A stretch of DNA of 64,000 nt from CAVSMC01 sp963798655 (GTDB lineage Bacteria; Pseudomonadota; Gammaproteobacteria; Burkholderiales; Casimicrobiaceae), in assembly GCA_963798655.1 (NCBI GenBank), contig CAWCUH010000014.1, positions 174,201 through 238,200 on the forward strand, written 5' to 3'. The position numbers and the translations under genes are program-made. The notes under the pieces are model-generated. The model worked only from the letters and a program-made list of their open reading frames with translations, searched no databases and had not been told where the DNA came from. Numbering within the stretch: the stretch's first letter is position 1; each line of letters opens with the position of its first letter. Of this stretch, positions 33,673 through 42,563 are shown in pieces.

Positions 33673-34557
33673 TCAATCGCGCAGCACGCCGAGCAGCTCG
33701 CTGCGCGCGGGCGCGCACGCCTGGAGCAGCGCATCCAATGTCCCGGCGCCCGCGCGCGCTCGGAGCTCTTCGAGATCGCGCTCGCGCCTGGTCGCGGCGG
33801 CCGGATCGAGCGGGCAATCGGCCTGCGCAACGATGGCCGCGACACCCAGCACGTCGCTCAGCGTCTCCGGCGGCCAGCGTAGCGCCGAGGCGCGGCCCGA
33901 CTCGAGGGCGGCGACGACGTCGGCGGGAAGCGCCATCCGGCCGATGATCGTCTGTGTCAGCGCCTCGCTCCATAATTCCGCGACCTCGCCGACGACCGCG
34001 GCGTCCTCGGCGAGCGCCGGATACTGGCCGACACGGGCGATCAGGCACAACGCGCCGACGTCGGTCATCAAGCCGGCGAGCAGCGCCGAGTCGGGGGAGC
34101 CGACGTAGCGCTGGCGCGCGAGCGCGAACGCCCACGCGGCGACGTCGATCGAACGCCGCCACACGGCGGCGGCAAGCTCGCGCATCGCGCGGCTACGATG
34201 CTCCTGTGCAAGCTGGTCCATGGCGACGACCAGGGCGAGCACGCGGATGTTCGACAACCCTATCCGCGGGATCGCCTCCGCGACATTGCCGATCCGGCGC
34301 CCGGCCCGGTTGTAGATCACCGAGTTGGCCATCCGGATCACCCGCGCGGAGAGCACCGGCTCTACACGGATCAGCCGCGAGAGCGCTTCGACGGTCGAAT
34401 CGGCGTCGTTGGCCGCCTGCCGGATGCGCAGCGACAGCTCGAGCACCGCCGGAAACGCGATCTCGCGCGTTGCAAGCTCCTGTTCGATCGCGGTGGAGAA
34501 CGCCCGCAGCTCGGCGTGGAAGCCGTGCCGCGGCGGCACGTTGTTGGTCTCGTCCAT
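33673..34557 (-). CDS. HDOD domain protein
   Basis: The 294-aa protein is a single HDOD domain (~20-220): FPAVLELSLRIRQAANDADS, then LSRLIRVEPVLSARVIRMAN, then IPRIGLSNIRVLALVVAMDQ, typical of this HD-fold relative without the catalytic HD pair. HDOD proteins act in signalling, often with cyclic-di-GMP or motility systems; no GGDEF or receiver domain is attached here. ATG 34557 (MDETNN) is preferred over an upstream TTG at 34641, whose extra residues look non-coding. It is divergent from the SDR gene. Confidence 0.85.
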   Translation of the reverse strand: MDETNNVPPRHGFHAELRAFSTAIEQELATREIAFPAVLELSLRIRQAANDADSTVEALSRLIRVEPVLSARVIRMANSVIYNRAGRRIGNVAEAIPRIGLSNIRVLALVVAMDQLAQEHRSRAMRELAAAVWRRSIDVAAWAFALARQRYVGSPDSALLAGLMTDVGALCLIARVGQYPALAEDAAVVGEVAELWSEALTQTIIGRMALPADVVAALESGRASALRWPPETLSDVLGVAAIVAQADCPLDPAAATRRERDLEELRARAGAGTLDALLQACAPARSELLGVLRD

Positions 34558-34746
34558 GGGTGGTATGCGCGGCGCAGGCGCGTTGCGTACACCGTTGTCT
34601 TCGGCTGCGGCGGCGAATTCCGAAGGGGTCGAGCGGCGCAATCGTACCGGACCGCTGCCGTTTGCCCCCCGAGGCGCTGGCGCCGACGGAACCCCGCGGC
34701 GCGCTCGCCGTTCCTACTCTGCATGCCCGCGACGCGAGCCTCGCAT

Positions 34747-35787
34747 ATGACCCAGGCGCGCACGGTGGTCGTCACCGGCGCATCGGCGGGCGCAGGCCGG
34801 GCGATCGCGCGGCACTTCGGCGAGCGGGGCTGGCGCGTCGGCCTGCTCGCCCGCGACCTCGAGCGCCTCGAGGCTGCGCGCGCCGAGATCGAGCGGGCCG
34901 GCGGCCGCGCTCTGGTGCTGCCGGCCGATACGAGCGACGCCGACGCCGTGTTCGCGGCACGCGACGCGGTGCTCGCCGCGTGGGGTCACATCGACGTTTG
35001 GGTCAACACCGCGATGGTGACCGTCGTGTCGCCGATCGTCGACACGACGGTCGCCGAGTACCGGCGCGTGACCGACGTCACCTACCTCGGCTACGTCCAC
35101 GGCACGCTTGCCGCGCTGCAGCCGATGCGCGAGCGCAACCGCGGCACGATCGTGCAGGTCGGCTCGGCGCTCGCGTACCGCGCGATCCCGTTGCAGTCGG
35201 CCTACTGCGCGGCGAAGTTCGCCGTTCGCGGCTTCACCGACTCGCTTCGCACCGAGCTGCGGCACGAGCGTTCGCGCGTGCGCGTGACGATGGTGCAGAT
35301 GCCCGGCATGAATACGCCGCAGTTCGACTGGGCGCGCAACAAGTTCGCCACGAAGTATCAGCCCGTCGGAACCGTTTACCAGCCCGAGGCCGCGGCGCGC
35401 GCCGTGTACCGCGCGGCGTTGAACGCACCGCGTGAGCTGTGGGTCGGCGCGAGTGCGATCAAGGCGATCGCAGGCCAGCTCGTCGTGCCGGCGTTGATGG
35501 ATCGGCTGCTCGCGCGAAGCGCCTGGAGCGGGCAGATCACGCAGACGCCCGAGCCTGCGGGACGCGCCGACAATGTCGATCGCACGGTGGCCGGACCGTA
35601 CGGCGCGCACGGCCGCTTCGATGCCCGCGCGCAACCCGCCGCAATCGTGCTGAATCCGCAGCACGTCTGGTATGCGATCGGCGCGATCGCGGCCGTTGGC
35701 GCGCTGCTCGCGCGTCGGCTGTCGCTGCGATCGTCGCGCTCGTCGTCGCATTCGAGCGCCGCCGGCGGGGTCAGTGCCGTCCGGTGA
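34747..35787 (+). CDS. SDR-family oxidoreductase with extended C-terminus
   Basis: The 346-aa protein has the classical SDR core: TGASAGAGRAIA for NAD(P) binding, VNTAMV in place of the usual NNAG, a Ser in VGSALAYRA and the catalytic YCAAK motif. About 90 extra residues follow the core, including a possible membrane helix (VWYAIGAIAAVGALLA) and a Ser/Arg-rich end, as in SDRs that Burkholderiales genomes label only as SDR family oxidoreductase. The substrate is unknown. Its stop overlaps the convergent MerR-TPR gene by 17 nt. An in-frame ATG at 34723 is an alternative start. Confidence 0.9.
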   Translation: MTQARTVVVTGASAGAGRAIARHFGERGWRVGLLARDLERLEAARAEIERAGGRALVLPADTSDADAVFAARDAVLAAWGHIDVWVNTAMVTVVSPIVDTTVAEYRRVTDVTYLGYVHGTLAALQPMRERNRGTIVQVGSALAYRAIPLQSAYCAAKFAVRGFTDSLRTELRHERSRVRVTMVQMPGMNTPQFDWARNKFATKYQPVGTVYQPEAAARAVYRAALNAPRELWVGASAIKAIAGQLVVPALMDRLLARSAWSGQITQTPEPAGRADNVDRTVAGPYGAHGRFDARAQPAAIVLNPQHVWYAIGAIAAVGALLARRLSLRSSRSSSHSSAAGGVSAVR

Positions 35788-36589
35788 GTTTTCGGAACGC
35801 GCTCCAGTGGCGCAGCGCTTCCTGTTGCAGCCCGAGGCTCACGCAAAGCCGCGCGAGATTGTAGTGCGCGTCGGCAAGATCCGGCGCCACGCCGAGCGCC
35901 GCGCGGTAGCTCTCGGCTGCGCCGCGCGGCTGCGCGAGGTCCTCCTGCAGAACGCCGAGGTTGAACAAGAGCGTCGCATCGCGGCCACAATGCTCGATGC
36001 CGTCGCGGTACACCGACTCGGCGTCACGCAGGCGGCCGCGCTCGTGCAGCAGGCGACCGAGGTTCACGTAGGCGTCGCAGTGGGCTCGGTCGATGTCGAG
36101 CGTGCGACGGTACGCATCGCAGGCGGCGTCGGGCTCGGCCGCCTCGATCGACACGGCGTGGTCGAACCAATCGGCCGCCGACGCTTCGTCGCGCGCCGAT
36201 GCCGGATTGATGAACGCGAGCCGGCCGCCGGGCGACGCGATCTGGAACTGCAGCAGGTATTGCCCGTCGTCCGAGCGCCATTGCGTCTCGCCTTCGCTCA
36301 CGACGACCGCATCGCCGACTGCCTCGATGCGCAGGCCGGCGAGCGGCACTTCCGGCGGCAGCTGCGCGCGCAGCCGCTTGAGCGAGCGCAGGATGCGCCC
36401 GCGCGGGATGCGCGCCACGGCGAGCGCCTGCGCCGTGCGCATCGCGACCAGGTCCTGGAAGCTGAAGCGCAGCTCGCGGCGCGGGCCGCGCGTCGGCGTG
36501 ACGAATCCCGCGTCGATCAGGCCGGTGACGACCGAACGCGGAAGTCCGAGCAGCCTCTCGACGTCGCGCACCGAATAACCGTGGGGCAC
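35771..36589 (-). CDS. MerR-type HTH protein fused to TPR repeats
   Basis: The 272-aa protein begins with a MerR-like helix-turn-helix (GYSVRDVERLLGLPRSVVTG, then LRFSFQDLVAMRTAQAL) over residues ~3-80, followed from ~140 by three to four TPR repeats (DAYVNLGRLLHERGRLRDAE, TLLFNLGVLQEDLAQPRGAA, ADAHYNLARLCVSLGLQQEA). The domain pairing suggests a DNA-binding protein controlled by protein contacts. GTG 36589 is the start. It lies 32 nt after the Ku gene on the same strand and is probably co-transcribed with it, which would link it to DNA repair; that link is inference. Confidence 0.8.
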   Translation of the reverse strand: MPHGYSVRDVERLLGLPRSVVTGLIDAGFVTPTRGPRRELRFSFQDLVAMRTAQALAVARIPRGRILRSLKRLRAQLPPEVPLAGLRIEAVGDAVVVSEGETQWRSDDGQYLLQFQIASPGGRLAFINPASARDEASAADWFDHAVSIEAAEPDAACDAYRRTLDIDRAHCDAYVNLGRLLHERGRLRDAESVYRDGIEHCGRDATLLFNLGVLQEDLAQPRGAAESYRAALGVAPDLADAHYNLARLCVSLGLQQEALRHWSAFRKLTGRH

Positions 36590-36621
36590 CGCACCTCGCC
36601 GCGTATCGGACGCGCTGCGCT

Positions 36622-37530
36622 TCAGCCTTTCGCCGCCCTCCGACGCGTCTCCGGCTCCGATACAGCCTTCTTCGCGGGCTTGCGCTGCGCGGGTTTCGCT
36701 CCCGCCGATGCGGATTCGACGACGGTCGCTTTGGATGGCGCACGCTTTCCCGCCGTCTTGTCGAGCGACGCGCGCAGCGCCTCCATGAGGTCGATCACCT
36801 GCGCACCCGCCTTCTCCGGCACGCTCGGCGAGATCGCGATCTGCTCGCCTTCGACCTTCCTCTGCACCGCGGTTTCGATGCGCTTGCGCACGTCATCCTC
36901 GTACTGCGTCGCGTCGAAGCGCGGCGCCGAGATCTGTCCGATCAGCTGCTTCGCGAGTGCGAGCTCGGTGTCGCGCACCGGCGCCGCTTCGATCCCCACC
37001 TCGCCGATCGAGCGCACCTCGGGCGCATACAGAAGCTGCTGCATGACGAGGCCGCCTTCGACGGCGCGCAGCTGCACGATGTACTGCTTGCCGCGCGCGG
37101 CATAGCGGCCGACGGCCGTCTGCCCCGTCTGCCGCATGCTCTCGGCGAGCAGCGCGTACGGCTTCGCGCCGCCCTTGTCGGGGCCGAGGAAGTACGCCTT
37201 GTCGTAGTAGACCGGGTCGATGCTGTCGGCAGGCACGAACTCGGCGATCTCGATCGTCTGCGTGCCCTTCTCCTCGAGCTCCTTCAGCTCCTCGGGGGTG
37301 AACGTCACGTACTGGTCCTTGGCGAACTCGTAGCCCTTGACCATGTCCGCGCGTTCGACGATGACGTTCTCGCGAATGCAAACGTACTGCTGCTTCAGCC
37401 GCGAGCCGCACGCCGCGTGCAGAAGATTGAACGAAATGCCTGCCTGCGCCTGCGTTGCCGCGTAGAGCTTGACCGGGATCGACACCATGCCGAAGCTCAC
37501 GGTGACCGAAGCCAATGCACGAGCCGCCAT
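36622..37530 (-). CDS. ku: Non-homologous end-joining protein Ku
   Basis: The 302-aa protein matches bacterial Ku: SVTVSFGMVSIPVKLYAATQ at the start, NLLHAACGSRLKQQYVC, GYEFAKDQYVTFTPEELKEL, YFLGPDKGGAKPYALL and ARGKQYIVQLRAVEGGLVM. A Lys/Arg/Ala-rich C-terminal tail (from ~265) is the usual DNA-binding extension. It forms a homodimer that threads onto DNA ends and recruits LigD. No ligD is present in this window. AAAGG precedes the ATG at 37530. It is divergent from the DUF72 gene. Confidence 0.95.
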   Translation of the reverse strand: MAARALASVTVSFGMVSIPVKLYAATQAQAGISFNLLHAACGSRLKQQYVCIRENVIVERADMVKGYEFAKDQYVTFTPEELKELEEKGTQTIEIAEFVPADSIDPVYYDKAYFLGPDKGGAKPYALLAESMRQTGQTAVGRYAARGKQYIVQLRAVEGGLVMQQLLYAPEVRSIGEVGIEAAPVRDTELALAKQLIGQISAPRFDATQYEDDVRKRIETAVQRKVEGEQIAISPSVPEKAGAQVIDLMEALRASLDKTAGKRAPSKATVVESASAGAKPAQRKPAKKAVSEPETRRRAAKG

Positions 37531-37670
37531 GACGGGGCCTTTCGCGATAACGGGCGCAAAGCCTGCCCGGGACCGGGCATCGTGCCAAAATGACGCGAAA
37601 GGATCAACCATTTCCGCGTCGCCGTCGGCGCTCGGCCCGCGCGGTGTCGCATTTGAATCGGAGAAAGCGC

Positions 37671-38390
37671 ATGCAGCTGTCGGTGGGGACGAGCGGCTAT
37701 TCGTACAAGGAATGGATCGGGCCGTTCTATCCGGACAAGACGGCCGGCGCGGACATGCTCCGCTATTACGCCGGCCACTTCGGCACCGTCGAGATCAACA
37801 ACACGTTCTACCGGATGCCGGCGGCGTCGATGCTCGAGCAGTGGGCGACGCAGGTGCCCGACGGCTTCAGGTTTACGCTCAAGGCGCCGCGGCGCATCAC
37901 GCACGTGAGCCGGCTGCGCGACTGCGAGCAGGCGGTCGGCGAGTTCGTCCGCCGCGCCACCGTGCTCGCAGACAAGCTCGGCGTCCTGCTGTTCCAGCTG
38001 CCGCCGTACCTCAAGAAGGACGTGCCGCGCTTGACCGCGTTCATGGACGTCGTGCCGGCGGGCGCCCGCCTCGCGTTCGAGTTCCGCAACGAAAGCTGGC
38101 ATGACGACGAGATCTTCGATCTGTTGCGAAGCCGTAAGGCGATCCTGTGCGTGACCGACACCGACGAGGGCGACACGCCCTACGTGGTGACGTCCGATCT
38201 GGGCTACGTCCGCCTGCGGCGCACGCACTACGACGACACCGAGCTTCGCGCATGGGCCGAGCGGATCGCGCAGGCGCCGCTCGCACGGACGTACGTCTAC
38301 TTCATGCACGAGGACGAGGCGCTCGGCACGCGGTTCGCCAGGCGGCTGATCGAGCTCTGGACGCCTGCGGCGCGCATCGAGTCGCCCTAG
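37671..38390 (+). CDS. DUF72 family protein
   Basis: The 239-aa protein begins MQLSVGTSGYSYKEWIGPFY and contains HFGTVEINNTFYRMPA, LKAPRRITHVSRL, LFQLPPYLKKD and FEFRNESWHDDEI, all hallmarks of DUF72 (YecE-like TIM-barrel). The biochemical role is unknown, though the fold resembles endonuclease IV-type enzymes. GGAGAAAG precedes the ATG. It sits next to the divergent Ku gene and 31 nt before the ECF sigma gene, with which it may be co-transcribed. Confidence 0.93.
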   Translation: MQLSVGTSGYSYKEWIGPFYPDKTAGADMLRYYAGHFGTVEINNTFYRMPAASMLEQWATQVPDGFRFTLKAPRRITHVSRLRDCEQAVGEFVRRATVLADKLGVLLFQLPPYLKKDVPRLTAFMDVVPAGARLAFEFRNESWHDDEIFDLLRSRKAILCVTDTDEGDTPYVVTSDLGYVRLRRTHYDDTELRAWAERIAQAPLARTYVYFMHEDEALGTRFARRLIELWTPAARIESP

Positions 38391-38421
38391 CGATCGGCCG
38401 CGGCAGCCCAAAATAGCGACG

Positions 38422-39690
38422 ATGGACACCGAGACGACTTCCGATGCGGCGGCGCTCGCGCGCGCGGCCGCCGAGACGGTCTATCGCGAGGATTCACGGC
38501 GCGTGTTCGCGACGCTCGTGCGGCTCCTCGGCGACTTCGACGTCGCCGAGGAAGCGCTGCACGACGCGTTTCGCGCCGCGCTCGAGCAGTGGCCGCGCGA
38601 AGGCGTGCCCGCGAACCCGCGCGCGTGGCTCGTGTCGGCGGGACGCTTCAAGGCGATCGATGGCATCCGGCGGCGCGCGCGCTTTCAATCGGTCGACGAC
38701 TTCGACGACGTCGCCGAGTCGATCGAAGACCAGTCGGCGCCGCGCTGGGATGATGACCAAGCGATCGAGGACGACCGGCTGCGCCTCGTCTTCACCTGCT
38801 GCCACCCGGCGCTCGCCGCCGACGCGCAGATCGCGCTCACGCTGCGCGAGGTTTGCGGGCTCACGACCGAGGAGATCGCGCAGGCGTTCCTCACGCCGCC
38901 ACCGACGCTCGCGCAGCGGATCGTGCGCGCGAAAGCGAAGATCCGCGACGCGAAAATTCCCTATCAGGTGCCTTCGCCCGACGAGCTGCCGCCGCGGCTC
39001 GACAGCGTGCTGCGCGTCGTCTATCTCGTGTTCAACGAAGGCTATTCGGCGTCGTCCGGCGACGCGGTGACGCGCGTCGACCTGTCGGGCGAAGCGATCC
39101 GGCTCGGCCGGCTGCTGATCGAGCTGCTGCCCGAGCCGGAGGCGATCGGGCTGCTCGCGCTGATGCTGCTGCAGGAGTCGCGCCGCGCCGCGCGGACGTC
39201 GACGACCGGCGATCTGGTGCTTCTCGCCGACCAGGACCGCTCGCGCTGGAATCGCGATCAGATCGCCGAAGGCATGTCGCTGGTCGAACGCGCGCTCCAA
39301 TCGCGACGCGCCGGCGCGTACACGATCCAGGCGGCGATCGCTGCCGTTCATGCCGAAGCGCCGAGCGCCGAGGCGACCGACTGGCAGCAGATCGTCGGCC
39401 TCTACGATGCGCTGCTGCGCGTCGAGCCGTCGCCGGTCGTCGAACTGAATCGCGCCGTCGCGGTCGCGATGCGCGACGGTCCGGCGGCGGCGCTGACGCT
39501 CGTCAACGCGATCCTCGCGCGCGGCGACCTCGCCGATTACCACCTCGCGCACGCCGCGCGTGCCGACCTGTGCCGCCGACTCGGCGACGCCGAAGCGGCG
39601 CGCGCATCGTACCGGCGCGCGATCGCGCTCGTGCGCCAGCAGCCCGAGCGGCGTTTCCTCGAGCGCCGGCTGTCCGAGCTCGGCTCGTAG
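38422..39690 (+). CDS. RNA polymerase sigma factor, ECF42 type with C-terminal TPR-like extension
   Basis: The 422-aa protein has a sigma-2 region (VFATLVRLLGDFDVAEEALH, WLVSAGRFKAIDGIRRRARF), a sigma-4 region (LTLREVCGLTTEEIAQAFLT) and a long C-terminal part (~190-422) with VYLVFNEGYSASSGD and GLYDALLRVEPSPVVELNRA, diagnostic of ECF42 (DUF6596). No anti-sigma gene is beside it; the C-terminal domain is thought to regulate these factors. The family is usually paired with DGPF/YCII proteins, and one lies at 40457. It likely drives the operon at 39811-40792 from the promoter at 39733. Confidence 0.93.
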   Translation: MDTETTSDAAALARAAAETVYREDSRRVFATLVRLLGDFDVAEEALHDAFRAALEQWPREGVPANPRAWLVSAGRFKAIDGIRRRARFQSVDDFDDVAESIEDQSAPRWDDDQAIEDDRLRLVFTCCHPALAADAQIALTLREVCGLTTEEIAQAFLTPPPTLAQRIVRAKAKIRDAKIPYQVPSPDELPPRLDSVLRVVYLVFNEGYSASSGDAVTRVDLSGEAIRLGRLLIELLPEPEAIGLLALMLLQESRRAARTSTTGDLVLLADQDRSRWNRDQIAEGMSLVERALQSRRAGAYTIQAAIAAVHAEAPSAEATDWQQIVGLYDALLRVEPSPVVELNRAVAVAMRDGPAAALTLVNAILARGDLADYHLAHAARADLCRRLGDAEAARASYRRAIALVRQQPERRFLERRLSELGS

Positions 39691-39732
39691 CCGCAGCCGC
39701 GGCGGAATTTCGCGTGCCGATGAGCGGTGCAC

Positions 39733-39759
39733 TGTCGATCTGGGGCGACTCCGTTCGAC
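39733..39759 (+). promoter_or_regulatory. Candidate ECF42-dependent promoter
   Basis: TGTCGA (39733-39738) is followed after 17 bp by CGAC (39756-39759). As I recall, ECF42 promoters have TGTCGA at -35 and CGA/TC at -10. The site sits in the 120-bp gap after the sigma gene and about 50 bp before the small membrane protein gene, whose downstream neighbours include the DGPF protein, the standard ECF42 target. No such site precedes the sigma gene itself. Confidence 0.6.
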
Positions 39760-39810
39760 AAGGGAATGAAGGCGCCGAATGCGCGCCGGTCAAAAGCCCT
39801 GGAGACCTCG

Positions 39811-40005
39811 ATGGAAGCCCTGATCACCATGATCGATCTCGCCCGCCGATTCTGGCAGCGCTTCGGCGCGTACCTGATCATCGAGCTCGTGCTGCCCGGC
39901 GGCAGCCTGATCGCGCTCGCGCTGCTGCTCTACCGCAGCGGAAAGCTGCCGCAGACGGCGCTCGTCCCGATCGCGCGGCTTCGCTTCGCCGGCCTTCGCC
40001 GATGA
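39811..40005 (+). CDS. Small single-helix membrane protein in the ECF42 target operon
   Basis: The 64-aa protein starts at ATG 39811 behind CTGGAG (7 nt). It has one long hydrophobic helix (FGAYLIIELVLPGGSLIALALLLY) after a short amphipathic start, and a basic end. I recognise no named family. Its stop overlaps the start of the SRPBCC gene (ATGA), so it is translated together with it; the shared promoter suggests a stress-linked membrane role. Confidence 0.78.
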   Translation: MEALITMIDLARRFWQRFGAYLIIELVLPGGSLIALALLLYRSGKLPQTALVPIARLRFAGLRR

Positions 40006-40460
40006 AGCCGGCAAAGACGGTTCGCGTCGTGCGGCGCCTTCGCGCGAGCGCGCCGGAAGTCTTCGCCGCATGGCTCGACGCGCGGCTCGCCGCGCACTGG
40101 CTGTTCGCGACCGCAGGGCGGCCGCTCGCGATCGCCGACATCGACGCGCGCGTCGACGGCGCGTTCCGCTTCGTCGACCGGCATCGCGGCGAGACGCTCG
40201 AATATCGCGGCGCGTACACGTCGATCGTCCCCGACCGGCGCGTCGCGTTCACGCTACGCGACGCCGATGCGACCGCGAGCCGCGTCGACGTCGAGATCGC
40301 GCCGCTCGCCGGCGGCTGCGAGGTCCGACTCGTTCACGACGGCGTCGGGCGCGAGCGTGCCGCCGATGTCCGCGGCCGCTGGGCCGGCATGCTCTACGGT
40401 CTCGATTCGATGCTTGCCGCTGCTTCCGATCCCGCTTCCAACGACAGGAGCATGAAGTGA
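40002..40460 (+). CDS. SRPBCC/AHSA1-family protein
   Basis: The 152-aa protein has the activator-of-Hsp90-homolog-1-like START fold pattern: VRRLRASAPEVFAAWLDARL at the start, DARVDGAFRFVDRHRGETLE, YRGAYTSIVPDRRVAFTLRD, and the final long helix RGRWAGMLYGLDSMLAAA. Such proteins bind small hydrophobic ligands; the ligand is unknown. It overlaps the genes on both sides by 4 nt, placing it between the small membrane protein and the YCII protein in the ECF42 operon, where AHSA1 proteins are often found. Confidence 0.88.
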   Translation: MKPAKTVRVVRRLRASAPEVFAAWLDARLAAHWLFATAGRPLAIADIDARVDGAFRFVDRHRGETLEYRGAYTSIVPDRRVAFTLRDADATASRVDVEIAPLAGGCEVRLVHDGVGRERAADVRGRWAGMLYGLDSMLAAASDPASNDRSMK

Positions 40461-40792
40461 AGTATCTGTGCCTCGTCTACATGGACGAAAAGACGCTCGA
40501 CTCCGTCGCCGACCGCGAATGCAAGGCGTTCGGCGACGAGCTTCGCGCCGGCGGCCGACACATCGCTGCCGAAGCGCTGCAATCGGTGAGCACGGCGACG
40601 ACGGTGCGCGTGCGCAACGGCAAGCTGTCGGTGACCGACGGCCCGTTCGCCGAGACGAAGGAGCAGCTCGCGGGCTTCTACCTGATCGACGCGAACGACC
40701 TGAACGAGGCGATCCACCTCGCGTCGAGGATTCCACCGGCGCGAGTCGGCAGCATCGAGGTGCGCCCGGTGAGGCAACTATCCGTCGAGTGA
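40457..40792 (+). CDS. YCII-related DGPF domain protein
   Basis: The 111-aa protein begins MKYLCLVYMDEKTLD and carries the signature SVTDGPFAETKEQLAGFYLI-like block (here KLSVTDGPFAETKEQLAG), the DGPF motif that gives the family its name. It is a ferredoxin-like fold protein, genetically tied to ECF42 sigma factors; its reaction is unknown. GTG 40457 overlaps the SRPBCC stop, with AGGAG just upstream. It is the last gene of the ECF42 target operon. Confidence 0.92.
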   Translation: MKYLCLVYMDEKTLDSVADRECKAFGDELRAGGRHIAAEALQSVSTATTVRVRNGKLSVTDGPFAETKEQLAGFYLIDANDLNEAIHLASRIPPARVGSIEVRPVRQLSVE

Positions 40793-40949
40793 CGCGAGAG
40801 CGGCAGCGTCGCGTCGAAGCGCGCGCGTCAGCCCTTGCGTTGCGGCAATGCAAACGTCCTCGAACAACGCGCTACGGGCAGCCCATTCAGGCAATCGCAT
40901 GTCGTGCGTGTCGCTTGGCGGACGGTGCGTTCGACTAGAGTCCGAGAGA

Positions 40950-42495
40950 TGCCTCGCGAACTCACGGCGTGTGCCGAAAGCCGATTCGAATTTCAGGATC
41001 GCGTTGCCGCCAGCGACGAACACGACGTATTGGCGACCCTTGTAGACGTACGTCGCCGGGTTCGCGACCGCCGGCGCATCGACCAGCGCCTTCCACAGTA
41101 CCTTGCCCGACCTGATGTCGATCGCGCGCACACGCGCGTCCATCGAGCCGCCGACGAAGACGAGTCCCGATCGCGTGATCACGGGACCGCCGATCGTGAC
41201 CGAGCCCCACGACTGCGGCATGTAGAAGCCCCACTTCTGCACTTCGCCGAACGGCTTGCGCCACAGGAGCTCGCCGGTGTTCAGGTCGTACGCCGACAGC
41301 GTCCCGTAAGGCGGGTTCCAGCACGGCATGCCCCAGCGGTTGATGAAGTTGTGCAGATAGAAGCCGTACGGCGATCCGCTCTGCGGGTAGTAGCCGTCGG
41401 GCGTGCCGTTCCTGGTGATCTCGTCGTATCTGTCGCGCGGGACGAGGCGGTAGATTTGCGCGACCGCCGAGCTGTTCACGACGTAGATGCCGGTGCGCGG
41501 GTCGACGGCGCCGCCGCCCCATTCGACGCCGCCGGCCGTCGACGGATAGGCGAGGCTGCCCTGCACGCTCGGCGGCGTGTAGCGGCCGTCGTAGCGCAGC
41601 TTCTTCAGCGTGTCGCTGCACTCGCCGAAGCCGGCCCAATCGGCGAGCTTGAAGATGCCCGGCATGCGGTCGGGCACGCTCGGCTCGGGCTTCGTCGGAT
41701 AAGGCTGGGTCGCCGATGCCTGCTCGCCCGGCACGTCGGAGGCCGGCACGGGCCGCTCCTCGATCGGATAGATCGGCTCGCCGGTCAGCCGGTTCAGCAC
41801 GAAGAACATTCCCATCTTGCTCGATTGGACGAGTGCCGGAATCGTCTTGCCGTCCTTGTGCAGATCGACCAGCGTCGGCGGCGAATCGGTGTCGTAGTCC
41901 CAGATGTCGTGATGCACGATCTGTCGGCTCCACAGCACGTCGCCGCTGTTCACATCGAGCGCGGTCACCGACGTCGCGAGCGGCAATGCGCTCCTTGCGA
42001 TTGCCGCCGTAGAAGTTCGGACTCGGTGAGCTCACCGGCAAGTACAGGATGTCGTGCTGCGGATCGATCGACATGCTCGCCCAGACGTTGGCCGTGCCGG
42101 TCTTGCGCGCGGACGTCGTCGGGCAGCGGGTAGAAACGTCCATTTGTGCTTGCCGGTCTGCGCATCGACGGCGAATACCGCGCCGGGCGGAGCTTCGGTG
42201 TCCGCCCAGTCCTTGCCGGCCCAGCCGATGAACAGCGTGTCCTTGTAGACGGTCGGCGGCTGCAGGATCGAAAGCGGCCACTTGTCCTTGCGACGTGTTC
42301 CATCGGTTGATGTCGAGCACGCCATGGTCGGCGAAGCCTTCGCAGCGCTGGCCCGTGTCGGCGTCGACCGCATGCAGCTTCCCCTCCATCGTGCCGATGT
42401 AGACGATCTTCTGGCATGGCGTGCCCGCTGCGGGCTTCGCCGCCTGCCAGTACGCGACGCCGCGCGTCTTCATGTCCGGCTGCGTCGGCGTCAGA
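40950..42495 (-). pseudogene. PQQ-dependent dehydrogenase remnant, truncated and frameshifted
   Basis: Minus-strand translation gives strong PQQ-dehydrogenase sequence (quinate/glucose type): KTRGVAYWQ, IVYIGTMEGKLHAVDADTG, DTLFIGWAGKDW, WASMSIDPQHDILYLPVSSP, TALDVNSGDVLWSRQIVHHD, VEWGGGAVDPRTGIYVVN and YVVFVAGGNAILKF. The match switches frame near 42290, 42135, 42106 and 41987; each switch is explained by one extra base on the coding strand. The normal N-terminal membrane or signal part is absent before ~42495, and after ~40985 the family ending is replaced by unrelated residues. It cannot make a full enzyme. Clustered insertions could also be sequence errors, but the missing ends argue for real decay. 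Confidence 0.85.
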
Positions 42496-42563
42496 GCACG
42501 ACGGAACCGCCGCGCGCGCCGCGCGATCCTACCGGGGAAGTAACCCGGGAGCGCGGTGTCGCG

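Noticed and set aside
34558..34641. TTG start extending the HDOD protein by 28 residues
   Set aside because: The added residues are low-complexity and no ribosome site precedes the TTG; the ATG at 34557 is simpler.
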